Below are positions 13,757 to 23,300 of a DNA stretch of 41,638 nt, piece by piece (within the stretch, counting starts at the first letter, position 1; each line of letters starts with the position of its first letter). The DNA lies in contig JAEXGR010000082.1 of assembly GCA_023450745.1 (NCBI GenBank), positions 1-41,638 on the forward strand, read 5' to 3'. Made by a program: the position numbers and the translations under genes. The stretch comes from Synergistota bacterium. GTDB taxonomy: Bacteria > Synergistota > Synergistia > Synergistales > Synergistaceae. The notes beneath the pieces were generated by a model, which saw only the letters and a list, made by a program, of their open reading frames with translations, was not told the DNA's origin and searched no databases.

Positions 13757-15217
13757 ATGGATAACGTCAACGCCCTTATCCTTTTCGTCTCGCTCATACT
13801 GCTTTTTTGCATCGCATTCAGCCGCTTTCTTACCAAGGCGGGCATCCCGGTGCTTGTATTCTTCATCTTCGCGGGGATGCTGATGGGGTCGGACGGCGTC
13901 GGGGGCATCTATTTTGACAACGCCGCCGCCGCGAGCAGCATCGGAAACTTCGCGATCTGCTACATCCTCTTTGCCGGCGGCATGGCGACGAGCTGGAAAT
14001 CAGCAAAAGACGTGCTGGCCCCCGGGGTGCTGCTCGCCACGGCCGGCGTCCTCATTACCGCCGTGCTGGTAGCCGTTGCCGCCCATTTTCTCGTCGGGCT
14101 CACCTGGCTCCAGGGGCTGCTGCTCGGTTCGGTCGTCTCCTGCACCGACGCCGCCTCGGTCTTTTCCATCCTGCGCTCGAACAACCTGAACCTCAAAGCG
14201 CCGCTGGCGCCGATGCTAGAGCTCGAGAGCAGCAGCAACGACCCCACCGCCTACATGCTTACGATAACGATCATCAGCCTCATGACCGTGCCGGACCGGG
14301 GCTTTTTCAGCTTTGTAATGATGTTTGTGATGCAGTTTGCCATCGGCGGGGCTCTGGGGTTTGCCTTCGGCTACGCCGGCGCCTGGGTGACGAACCGTAT
14401 AAAGGTCAACAGCGACGGCCTCTATCCCGTCGTCGCGGCGACGCTGGCCGCCCTCATCTATTCGGCGGTGCAGATATTGCACGGCAACGGATTCCTCGGC
14501 ATCTACATCGCCGGGATGGTGATGGGAAATGTGAAGCTGGTCCATAAGGTGTCGCTGGTGCGCTTCTTCGACGGCTTCTCCTGGCTGATGCAGATATTGG
14601 TCTTCGTCACGCTCGGCCTGCTCGTCTTCCCCTCGCAGCTGCCCTCCGTCTGGCTGCCGGCGCTGACGATATCGGCCATGCTGATGTTCTTCATTCGCCC
14701 CGCGGCGGTTTTTCTCACGCTGCTTCCCTTCAAATATTCCAAGAAGGCGCAGCTGCTGGTGTCGTGGGTCGGGCTCCGGGGGGCCTCGTCGATCGTCTTC
14801 GCCACCTACGCGCTCACAAACAACCTGCCGAACGCGGACGTCATTTTTAACATGGTATTCTTCATTTCGCTGACCTCGGTAATCCTCCAGGGGTCGCTGC
14901 TCGCGCCGGTGGCCTCGCTGCTCGACCAGCTGGACCGCGAGGACAAGACGCTCGTCTCGCGCGGCTTCACCGACTATGAGGAAGAGATGCAGGGAACGCT
15001 CTACGAGCTGTGTGCCGGCGAGGGGGCTTCCGCCGTCGGGCTGACGGTGCAGGAGATGAAATTTCCCGAGAGCGTCCGCATCATGCTCATCCGGCGCGGC
15101 GGCGGCACCATCACCCCTACCGGCAAGACGCAGATCAAAGAGGGCGACATGCTGATGGTGACGACGGAGAATACGGACGCGCTGCTGACTCTGAAGGGGC
15201 GGCTCGGCCTTTCGTAA
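13757..15217 (+). CDS. CPA1-type potassium/proton (or sodium/proton) antiporter with RCK_C domain, NhaP2/CvrA-like
   Basis: Inner-membrane exchanger of 486 residues. About 12 hydrophobic helices carry CPA1 landmarks FAGGMATSWKSAK, SCTDAASVFSILRS and the ion-binding ESSSNDPTAYM (Asn-Asp). The soluble C-terminus (from about 385) includes a TrkA_C/RCK_C-like unit (AVGLTVQEMKFPESVRIMLI, GDMLMVTTENTDAL), as in K+/H+ antiporters of the NhaP2 (CvrA) group, which govern osmotic and pH balance and sense nucleotides. GAAGGAGG lies 8 bases before ATG 13757; an ATG 14 codons upstream has no ribosome site. Single gene, ending at a bidirectional terminator. Confidence 0.9.
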   Translation: MDNVNALILFVSLILLFCIAFSRFLTKAGIPVLVFFIFAGMLMGSDGVGGIYFDNAAAASSIGNFAICYILFAGGMATSWKSAKDVLAPGVLLATAGVLITAVLVAVAAHFLVGLTWLQGLLLGSVVSCTDAASVFSILRSNNLNLKAPLAPMLELESSSNDPTAYMLTITIISLMTVPDRGFFSFVMMFVMQFAIGGALGFAFGYAGAWVTNRIKVNSDGLYPVVAATLAALIYSAVQILHGNGFLGIYIAGMVMGNVKLVHKVSLVRFFDGFSWLMQILVFVTLGLLVFPSQLPSVWLPALTISAMLMFFIRPAAVFLTLLPFKYSKKAQLLVSWVGLRGASSIVFATYALTNNLPNADVIFNMVFFISLTSVILQGSLLAPVASLLDQLDREDKTLVSRGFTDYEEEMQGTLYELCAGEGASAVGLTVQEMKFPESVRIMLIRRGGGTITPTGKTQIKEGDMLMVTTENTDALLTLKGRLGLS

Positions 15218-15230
15218 AAAAGCGAAAAAT

Positions 15231-15274
15231 AAAACGGCCCTCCCGAGGCGACGCCTTTCAGGGGGCCGTTTTTA
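15231..15274. terminator. Bidirectional terminator between the antiporter gene and kbl
   Basis: Stem AACGGCCC (15233-15240) with GGGCCGTT (15263-15270), extended inwards by pairs with a GGCG/CGCC core, with A-run before and T-run after; it serves both convergent genes. Confidence 0.85.
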
Positions 15275-15291
15275 TATTTATCCCCGGAGCC

Positions 15292-16479
<1,188 letters not shown>

Positions 16480-16500
16480 TCTTTGCCACTGCCGCCTTTC

Positions 16501-17544
16501 TTAAAGGTTCTGCCAGTCGAGGACGACCTTGCCCGACTGGCCGGAATTCATCGCCGCGAAGCCCTTTTCAAAGTCCCGCACGTCGAAACGGTGCGTGATG
16601 ACGCGGCTGATCTCGAGGCCGCTCTGGAGCATCGTCGTCATCTTGTACCAGGTTTCATACATTTCACGTCCGTAGATGCCCTTTATCGTCAGGCCGTTGA
16701 AGATCACCTTGTCCCAATCGATAACCGTTCCCGGCTTTACGAGCCCGAGCAGCGCGATCTTGCCGCTGTTGTGCATCACGTCGACCATGCCGGAGAAGGC
16801 CTGCGGACTGCCGGACATCTCCAGTCCGACGTCGAAGCCCTCCTTCATGCCGAGCTCGCGCATTACGTCGCGCAGGTCCTCCCTGTCGGCGCGCACGGTG
16901 CGCGTCGCGCCGAGCTGCTTGGCCAGGTCGAGGCGATAGTCGTTGAGGTCGCTGACGACGACGTTGCGCGCGCCGACATGGCGGCAGATTGCGGCGGCCA
17001 TCATGCCGATGGGGCCCGCGCCCGTAATCAGCACGTCCTCACCGATGAGGTCGAACTGCAGCGCCGTGTGGGTGGCGTTGCCCAGCGGGTCGAAGCAGGA
17101 GATGATGTCGTCGGGGATATCGGGGGCGCAGCGCCAGACGTTCGTCGTCGGAATCGAGAGATACTGCGCAAAGGCGCCGTCGCGGTTTACGCCGACGCCG
17201 ATCGTGTGCGGGCAGTAATGGCGGCGTCCGGCGAGACAGTTGCGGCACTCGCCGCAGACGATATGTCCCTCCCCGGAGACGCGTTCGCCGATCTTCCAGC
17301 CGCGCACGTGGCTGCCGAGCTCGACGATCTCGCCGACATACTCGTGGCCGATCGTCATCGGCGTCTTGATGGTCTTCTGAGACCATTCGTCCCAGTTATA
17401 GATATGGAGGTCGGTGCCGCAGATGGACGTCTTCTTTATCTTTATCAGAACGTCGTTGGGGCCCGGCCGGGGAATATCGACCTCGCGCATCCACAGGCCG
17501 GCCGCCGGTTTTTCTTTGACAAGAGCAAGCATTTTTCCCTTCAT
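16501..17544 (-). CDS. tdh: L-threonine 3-dehydrogenase
   Basis: Zinc- and NAD-dependent medium-chain dehydrogenase oxidising threonine to 2-amino-3-ketobutyrate. Closely follows E. coli Tdh along its 347 residues: KTSICGTDLHIYNWDEWSQ (38-56, catalytic-zinc C42), GHEYVGE, the structural-zinc cluster CGECRNCLAGRRHYC, the NAD loop GAGPIG and the threonine-specific GIYGREMYETWYKM. I chose ATG 17544, 8 bases after AAGGAG; a GTG three codons upstream abuts the ribosome site. First gene of a tdh-kbl operon. Confidence 0.97.
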   Translation of the reverse strand: MKGKMLALVKEKPAAGLWMREVDIPRPGPNDVLIKIKKTSICGTDLHIYNWDEWSQKTIKTPMTIGHEYVGEIVELGSHVRGWKIGERVSGEGHIVCGECRNCLAGRRHYCPHTIGVGVNRDGAFAQYLSIPTTNVWRCAPDIPDDIISCFDPLGNATHTALQFDLIGEDVLITGAGPIGMMAAAICRHVGARNVVVSDLNDYRLDLAKQLGATRTVRADREDLRDVMRELGMKEGFDVGLEMSGSPQAFSGMVDVMHNSGKIALLGLVKPGTVIDWDKVIFNGLTIKGIYGREMYETWYKMTTMLQSGLEISRVITHRFDVRDFEKGFAAMNSGQSGKVVLDWQNL

Positions 17545-17635
17545 ATTCGTCACTCCTTCAAGCTGTTTTAAATGTTTATTCGTGGAACGGTAAAATCAGA
17601 ACCATTTCCCTGAGCATAGTTATTGAATAGTTACT

Positions 17636-17664
17636 AATATACTCTAAGCGCCTGGAAATTTCAA
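17636..17664 (-). promoter_or_regulatory. Promoter of tdh-kbl
   Basis: Minus-strand TTGAAA (17664-17659), 17-base spacer, TATATT (17641-17636). Leader of about 85 bases. The 337-base divergent gap 17545-17881 is AT-rich and otherwise holds only the typA promoter. Confidence 0.6.
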
Positions 17665-17764
17665 ATTGACAGAGCGATTCTATTATGGATTGACCGATTG
17701 ATGGCCGCGGGCGGCCCCATGTTTTTATTAAATGACTTGAGGCGCGTTTATCCTGAATAAATGC

Positions 17765-17794
17765 TGGACAAATTTGCCATGTAAGTGTTATTAT
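17765..17794 (+). promoter_or_regulatory. Probable promoter of typA
   Basis: TGGACA (17765-17770), 18-base spacer, TATTAT (17789-17794). Leaves a ~80-base leader before the typA ATG. Confidence 0.45.
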
Positions 17795-17881
17795 TTTACG
17801 TTGGCTAGAATAATCGCCGGTTGAAAAATTCAATGGCGCGAAGCTTTCAGGAAGCATACTAAACCGAGAGGAACATATAAA

Positions 17882-19774
17882 ATGCAGGACTCTTCAAAGA
17901 TAAGAAATATCGCTATCATCGCCCATATCGACCATGGCAAGACAACGCTCATAGACGGCATCTTCAAAGCGGCGCACCTTTTCCGCGACAACCAGGTGAT
18001 GGAAGAGCGCGTGATGGACGCGGGAAACCTCGAACGCGAGCGCGGTATCACGATCAAAGCCAAACACTGCACGGTCGAATGGGGCGGCTATAAGATAAAT
18101 ATCGTCGACACCCCGGGACACGCGGATTTCTCGGGCGAGGTCGAAAGAGTCCTCTCGATGGTGGATTCCGTCCTGCTGCTCGTCGACGCGAACGAAGGGC
18201 CGATGCCGCAGACCCGCTACGTCCTGATGCGCGCGCTGAAGCTCGGACTCAAACCGATCGTGATCGTCAACAAGGTCGACCGTCCGAACGCCGAGCCCGA
18301 CGTGGCGCTCGACAAAACCTTCGACCTTTTCATCGAGCTCGGCGCGACAGAGGAACAGTGCGATTTCGCCGTGCTCTACGGCTCCGGCCTTCAGGGCTGG
18401 TTCGTCGACGACCTCGGCAAGCACGAGGATAACTCGAAGGCCGGTATGGACGACCTTTTCAAAACGATAATCGAGCGCGTCCCGGCGCCCCGGGCGGAGA
18501 TGGACAAACCCTTCCTCATGCAGGTCTGCACCCTCTCCTGGAGCGAGTACTTAGGACGCATCGGCTGCGGCAGGATCTTGCAGGGCACGCTGCGCAAGGG
18601 CGACCGCATCCTGCGCACCCACACGCGCTGGACCGATTACGAACAGACCAATTGGGAGGTCGTCTCCACCGACACCTCCTCCTGTACGCACCTCTATGTG
18701 ACCAGAGGGCTGGACCGCGCCGAAGTAGAGGCGGTCGGGGCCGGCGACATCGTTTGGTTCACGGGACCGGCGAATATAGACCTCGGCGACACGATGAGCG
18801 CTCCGGAAATCGGCAGCCAGATCATTCCGCCGCTCGATATAGAGGAGCCGACGGTCTCCATGTTTTTTATCGTAAACACCAGTCCCTTCGCGGGGCAGGA
18901 CGGCAACGCCATCACGCTGCGCCAGCTCAAGGCGCGCATCGAGCGTGAGACGAAGACGGACCCCGCGCTGCGCATGGAGGACCTCGGACGCCCCGACGGC
19001 GTCAAGGTCTCCGGCCGCGGCGAGCTCCATCTCGGCATCCTCATTGAAGAAATCCGCCGCGAAGGTTCAGAGGTCTGCGTGTCGCGCCCGGAGGTCATCG
19101 TGCAGCATGACGCGCGCGGCCGCACGCTCGAACCGATGGAGGAGGTCATCATCGACGTTCCCGAGGAGTATCAGGGCGTCGTCATCCAGAAGCTCGCGCA
19201 GCGCAAAGGCGAGCTGAAGAATATGGAAAACGGCGGCACGGGCGTACTGCGCCTTGCGTTCCGCATACCGACGCGCGGCCTTATCGGCTACCGGGGCGAA
19301 TTCCTCACCGATACCCGCGGGCTCGGCATTCTCGCCTCGCGTTTCGTCGGCTACGGCGAATGGGTCGGCGAGATAAACGCGCGTTCGCGCGGTTCGCTCG
19401 TCAGCATGGACAGCGGTACGGCGACGAGCTACGCGCTGGAAAACCTCCAGGAGCGCGGGACGCTCTTCATCAAGCCGGGAGACCCGATATACAACGGACA
19501 GGTGGTCGGCGAGAGCTCGCGCGGCAAGGACATTCCCTGCAACCCGAGCAAACGCAAGCAGCAGACGAACCACCGTTCGGCGACCAAGGATATGATGACG
19601 GTGCTCGACGTGCCGCGCCCGGTTACGGTCGACTCGGCGCTGGAGTGGATCAGTGACGACGAGCTGGTTGAGGTGACGCCGCTTTCGGTGCGCATCCGCA
19701 AGACCATCCTGGACGCCGACCAGCGTAAAAAGGCCCGCATCCAGGCCGGGATAAACGACGCGGACGAGGACTAG
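17882..19774 (+). CDS. typA: Ribosome-associated translational GTPase TypA/BipA
   Basis: Translation-factor GTPase of the EF-G/LepA group, involved in 50S assembly and stress growth. All 630 residues fit the family. The G domain has AHIDHGKTTL (14-23), ERGITI (switch I), VDTPGHADFSGEVERVL and NKVDRPNA. Later come domain II, GRGELHLGILIEEIRREG (domain III) and the TypA-specific C-terminal part with GLIGYRGEFLTDTRG and KRKQQTNHRSATKD. AGAGGA precedes the ATG by 9 bases. The DUF815-type ATPase follows after 3 bases, so they share a message. Confidence 0.98.
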   Translation: MQDSSKIRNIAIIAHIDHGKTTLIDGIFKAAHLFRDNQVMEERVMDAGNLERERGITIKAKHCTVEWGGYKINIVDTPGHADFSGEVERVLSMVDSVLLLVDANEGPMPQTRYVLMRALKLGLKPIVIVNKVDRPNAEPDVALDKTFDLFIELGATEEQCDFAVLYGSGLQGWFVDDLGKHEDNSKAGMDDLFKTIIERVPAPRAEMDKPFLMQVCTLSWSEYLGRIGCGRILQGTLRKGDRILRTHTRWTDYEQTNWEVVSTDTSSCTHLYVTRGLDRAEVEAVGAGDIVWFTGPANIDLGDTMSAPEIGSQIIPPLDIEEPTVSMFFIVNTSPFAGQDGNAITLRQLKARIERETKTDPALRMEDLGRPDGVKVSGRGELHLGILIEEIRREGSEVCVSRPEVIVQHDARGRTLEPMEEVIIDVPEEYQGVVIQKLAQRKGELKNMENGGTGVLRLAFRIPTRGLIGYRGEFLTDTRGLGILASRFVGYGEWVGEINARSRGSLVSMDSGTATSYALENLQERGTLFIKPGDPIYNGQVVGESSRGKDIPCNPSKRKQQTNHRSATKDMMTVLDVPRPVTVDSALEWISDDELVEVTPLSVRIRKTILDADQRKKARIQAGINDADED

Positions 19775-19777
19775 TAA

Positions 19778-21061
19778 ATGATACGGGAACTGATCCCTTA
19801 CCGCGACTTTGAGCGGGACGAGGTCTTTGCCTGCGTTACGGGGCTCGTAAAGAGCGCGGGGCAGATAGACGACGCGTCGCTTGCGGAGAGCGCCGCGTGG
19901 TACTGCGACTGCGTCGCGAAGATGGCCGCGGCGGCGGAGAAGTCCGGCATTGCGGGAAATATCTGGCAGACGTGGCTTGCGATGCTCGTGGCGGAAAACG
20001 AAAATCCCTTTTCCCTCGCGCACGAACGCCGCGGGCCGCTTGGCGGCACCATGTGCGAGCTTGCGGCGCGGGACGCTGAGACGCTGTTCGATTATATGCG
20101 CTGCGACCTCAAAGGCCTCGAGGCGGAGCTTGGCGTCGACCTCATCGGCCGCCTTGACGGATTTATGCCGCTGCCGGCGGGGCCGGTCTCGTTTGAACGC
20201 ATCGCCGGCGCCGTGATCGGGGAGCTTGCCGCCGCGATGGCCCAAGCGAAGACCCCGGCGCAGCTGTATGAGACAATCACCGCCTTTTACCGCGCGCACG
20301 GCGTCGGTAAATTCGCCCTTTACGGCGGTTTTCGCTGGGAGGCTCATTCGCGCGAGATCGTTCCCGCAATCCCGCTGGAGGAGATAACGCTCTCCGACCT
20401 CGTCGGTTACGAGGAACAAAAAAAGACCGTCGTGGACAACACCGTCGCTTTCCTTGAGGGTCGCCCGGCCAACAACGTGCTGCTCTACGGAGAGGGCGGC
20501 ACCGGCAAGTCTTCAACGATAAAGGCGCTGCTCAACGAGTACGCGCCGCGCGGACTGCGTATGATAGAGGTATATAAACACCAGATAAACGACCTGGAGA
20601 CGATCCTGGAGGAGATAAAACGGCGCAACTACAAATTTATCCTCTTTATGGACGACCTGTCATTTGAGCAGTTTGAGGTCGAATACAAATTCCTCAAGGC
20701 CTTCATCGAGGGCGGCATCGAAAAGCGCCCCGACAACGTCCTGATCTACGCCACCTCCAACCGCCGCCATCTCATGAAAGAGACCTGGGGCGACCGTCTG
20801 GATAAGGACGACGATATGCACGAATCGGAGACGATGCAGGAAAAGATGTCGCTTGTCGACCGTTTCGGGCTGCTGATACGCTATTTCTCGCCCGAGCAGA
20901 AAGAATACCTGCACATCGTCCGCAGCCTCGCCGCCGAATATGGCGTTTCGATGCCCGACGAGGAGCTGGAACGCGGCGCGATCCGCTGGGAGCTTAAACA
21001 CGGCGGCTTTTCCGGCAGGAGCGCGCGCCAGTATGTGGAATTTCTCGCGGGTCAAAAGTAA
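19778..21061 (+). CDS. DUF815-type AAA ATPase
   Basis: A 427-residue ATPase of unknown role. The N-terminal half (1 to about 195) is helical and poorly conserved. The C-terminal half is a AAA domain: LVGYEEQKKTVVDNT (208-222), Walker A GEGGTGKSS (238-246), Walker B FILFMDDLSF (287-296) and ATSNRRHL, followed by a lid with RLDKDDDMHE, all typical of DUF815 proteins. It starts 3 bases after typA. Members are widespread in anaerobic bacteria but, to my knowledge, uncharacterised. Confidence 0.88.
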   Translation: MIRELIPYRDFERDEVFACVTGLVKSAGQIDDASLAESAAWYCDCVAKMAAAAEKSGIAGNIWQTWLAMLVAENENPFSLAHERRGPLGGTMCELAARDAETLFDYMRCDLKGLEAELGVDLIGRLDGFMPLPAGPVSFERIAGAVIGELAAAMAQAKTPAQLYETITAFYRAHGVGKFALYGGFRWEAHSREIVPAIPLEEITLSDLVGYEEQKKTVVDNTVAFLEGRPANNVLLYGEGGTGKSSTIKALLNEYAPRGLRMIEVYKHQINDLETILEEIKRRNYKFILFMDDLSFEQFEVEYKFLKAFIEGGIEKRPDNVLIYATSNRRHLMKETWGDRLDKDDDMHESETMQEKMSLVDRFGLLIRYFSPEQKEYLHIVRSLAAEYGVSMPDEELERGAIRWELKHGGFSGRSARQYVEFLAGQK

Positions 21062-21091
21062 ATAAAATCTGACTGCCGGCGGGGCGTCCCG

Positions 21092-22549
21092 TCAGCAACC
21101 GTCACGGGGCAGCCGCAGCGCGGCCGCCTCTTTTATTTCTAGCTGGAGCAGGGCCGCCTGCGCCGCCAAAAAGGCGTTATCCACAAGCTGGGAGAGGGCG
21201 CGCGAAAAATCGCGCCGCCGTCCCGCGCGGAGGCTTTCCGCCGTCATGGCGGCAAGCTTCGCGAAATCCTTCAGCTCAATGCCGTGAAGCTCTATCAGCC
21301 GCAGCGGGTAGAGCCATATCAGGCGGTCCGCTATTTTAGAGTAGATCTCCTTGATCGCCGCGCTGTCCGACGCGCGGCAGATAAGGGCCAGCGCCTCGCT
21401 GATCGTTAAAAATTCCCTGCCGCCCCGGAGGTCGTCTTCGACGGCGTCCGTCACCCTCTGGAGCCCCTCTTCCGTAAAGAAGGGAAACGCCTCGTAGGAG
21501 ACGTTTTCTATCGTCAGCGCCAAAATATGCAGCAGCTGGAGCCCAAAGAGAAACTGGCCGCGAAAGACGCCGGCGTCGATCTTCACGGCGCGCCGCGCCG
21601 CCTCCGTGCCGAATACCCGCGTGCCCCTTCTGTTTTGCGTCTCCGTGACGCCGATGGCGTTCAGCAGCTTGATCGTCCTGCGGACCGTTATTTCGGAGAG
21701 CCCCAGCGAAGCCGCGAGCTCCGGGACGGGCGGCAGCCAGCGGCCGGGATACTTTCTCGTGTCGATTCTATAAAGCAGGTCGACGGCGGCGGAGTAAAGA
21801 TGCCGCTCCTGTTCCGCGTATACCCGCCAGTCAAAAGATATCCTGCCGGTGGCCCTCCCGCGCGCGGCGGCGTCCAGATAGTCGTTCATGCTCCGGCAGT
21901 AAGAACCGGCAAGTTCGTAGAAAAGGTCCTCAGCCCGCGCGGTATCGCCAGCCTCCACGGCCGCTGCGATATCGTGAAAAAGCTGGGGCGGCATATATTC
22001 AGCCCAGTGGCGTTCCCGGTTGTTTACATGCGCGCCCGCGTCGTCTCCCGAAAAGGCGGCGTGCACGAAGTTGCTGAGTTCGCAGACGAGGTGCAGCAGC
22101 ACGGGGTCGCCCAGCTGTTTGATAAAAAAAGCGGTGAATTCAAAGACCGCGCCGCAATTGTCATTTTCAATCTCGCTGATGACGGGAGCCAGACTTTTCA
22201 GCGCGCCCGCCTCGAGACAGCGCGCGCCTTGGGCAAGCACGGGCGGGAGAAAGTAGCTCATCGCTCCGTACATATCCCTTATGGCGGCCGCGCGGTCGTA
22301 AAGCTCGTTCCGGTTCCGCCCGCATGCGTCGTTCCAGCGGACGGTGGCCGTCCTGCCGGGCGAAAGCGTAATATAGCCGTCGTTTTTTAAAGTCTGCAGC
22401 GCCTTTCTTGCCGTACTGAAAGAAATATTGAAGATCTCGGATATTTCCAGCGCCGCCGGAAGAGGCTCTCCCCTTTGGTACAGGCCGCTTTCTATCTGGG
22501 TGCGGTAAAATCTGTATATCAGACGGTACAGTCCCTGAATATCGCTCAT
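21092..22549 (-). CDS. GntR-like regulator with two winged-helix domains
   Basis: A 485-residue regulator that looks like two GntR units in one chain. The first winged helix (about 5-75) reads LPAALEISEIFNISFSTARK, ALQTLKNDGYITLSPGRTATV, a clear GntR head. A helical region follows (about 85-240). A second winged helix (about 255-320) has WLPPVPELAASLGLSEITVR and RTIKLLNAIGVTETQNRRGT. A second helical region ends the protein. Ordinary GntR regulators carry one head and one ligand-binding tail, so this is double-headed. It is transcribed away from the PAS gene and rocD; a palindrome at 22656-22669 is a likely target. AAGGGG precedes ATG 22549; an ATG 12 codons upstream lacks a ribosome site. 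Confidence 0.82.
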   Translation of the reverse strand: MSDIQGLYRLIYRFYRTQIESGLYQRGEPLPAALEISEIFNISFSTARKALQTLKNDGYITLSPGRTATVRWNDACGRNRNELYDRAAAIRDMYGAMSYFLPPVLAQGARCLEAGALKSLAPVISEIENDNCGAVFEFTAFFIKQLGDPVLLHLVCELSNFVHAAFSGDDAGAHVNNRERHWAEYMPPQLFHDIAAAVEAGDTARAEDLFYELAGSYCRSMNDYLDAAARGRATGRISFDWRVYAEQERHLYSAAVDLLYRIDTRKYPGRWLPPVPELAASLGLSEITVRRTIKLLNAIGVTETQNRRGTRVFGTEAARRAVKIDAGVFRGQFLFGLQLLHILALTIENVSYEAFPFFTEEGLQRVTDAVEDDLRGGREFLTISEALALICRASDSAAIKEIYSKIADRLIWLYPLRLIELHGIELKDFAKLAAMTAESLRAGRRRDFSRALSQLVDNAFLAAQAALLQLEIKEAAALRLPRDGC

Positions 22550-22617
22550 TTTGCCCCTTCTTTCGTCATGCGTATAGTTTACCATATCGCATTTACAGAA
22601 AAATTAAATAGCTGTAG

Positions 22618-22669
22618 TTGATAATAAAGATATATATATGATAATATAGTGGTGCATTTATCGATAAAT
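22618..22669 (+). promoter_or_regulatory. Promoter of the PAS gene with a palindromic operator at the start point
   Basis: TTGATA (22618-22623), 18-base spacer, TAATAT (22642-22647). The perfect 14-bp palindrome ATTTATCGATAAAT (22656-22669) covers the expected transcript start, the place for a repressor. The divergent GntR-like protein is the obvious candidate, with autoregulation possible. Confidence 0.5.
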
Positions 22670-22737
22670 TGCATTATTTGATAAAACAAGGTGGGTTAAT
22701 TGCGCAGAACTTAATACTGATAATGGAGGAACCGCTG

Positions 22738-23046
22738 ATGCCAACTAACAGAATAAAGGTGGAGACCGGCAACCATGCCGCGATTATGGAATCGGTGAAG
22801 AGGCTCGCCGCCTCTTCAAAACAGCCGCTGGTAGTGATAGACGGAGGCGGCGAGGTGCTTTATGTAAATGACCCGGGAGAAAAGGCCATCAAGATGAGGG
22901 GGCGTTCGCCGCTGATGCGTAAATTGCTGTCTTTTTTCAGCCCCGTTACATACCTGGCTCATAACGATAATTTTTTCGCGATAGAAAGTATCGCTGATTT
23001 TCGAGCGAAAGACAGCTCTCTGCATATCTGCCTGATACGTTCATAG
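22738..23046 (+). CDS. Minimal PAS-like protein
   Basis: A 102-residue soluble protein. After a short helix (NHAAIMESVKRLAAS) comes QPLVVIDGGGEVLYVNDPGE and KAIKMRGRS, the first strands and helix of a PAS fold (small-molecule or redox sensing); the rest is basic and hydrophobic (LMRKLLSFFSPVTYL). It has no output domain, so it would have to signal by binding a partner. GGAGG lies 8 bases before ATG 22738; earlier in-frame starts (22669) fall in the operator region. It lies between the GntR-like regulator and rocD. The PAS call is by eye and moderately sure. Confidence 0.6.
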   Translation: MPTNRIKVETGNHAAIMESVKRLAASSKQPLVVIDGGGEVLYVNDPGEKAIKMRGRSPLMRKLLSFFSPVTYLAHNDNFFAIESIADFRAKDSSLHICLIRS

Positions 23047-23162
23047 CCGTATTTCTGATTCGGCCGCCGGCAGAAGACGATAATATAAACTATCTTATAG
23101 GTAAAAGTTTATACTTTTTGGTTCCTGGCAAATACCGGCCGGCAGTTCTATGTTCGTAAATA

Positions 23163-23180
23163 TTGCTGATATATCTGCAA
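23163..23180. promoter_or_regulatory. Near-perfect 18-bp palindrome upstream of rocD
   Basis: TTGCTGATATATCTGCAA, eight of nine positions symmetrical, about 120 bases before the rocD start in an otherwise featureless AT-rich gap (23047-23300). Possible operator; regulator unknown. I could not place a convincing rocD promoter. Confidence 0.35.
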
Positions 23181-23300
23181 TAAATATATGATATCGGCTC
23201 TTTTCAAAGTTCAGAAAAAATGTTAGACTTACCTCATCAACGATAAAAATAAACAAATGAGTTCAAGTGGTTCATTTATATCATGAGGAGGAAAAGAAAA

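Noticed and set aside
17576..17857. Minus-strand 93-codon frame between tdh and typA
   Set aside because: Lies in an AT-rich divergent promoter gap, contains the tdh promoter, and has no family resemblance.
19067..20419. Minus-strand 450-codon frame opposite typA and the DUF815-type gene
   Set aside because: Antisense to two confident genes and lacking a ribosome site or recognisable domain.
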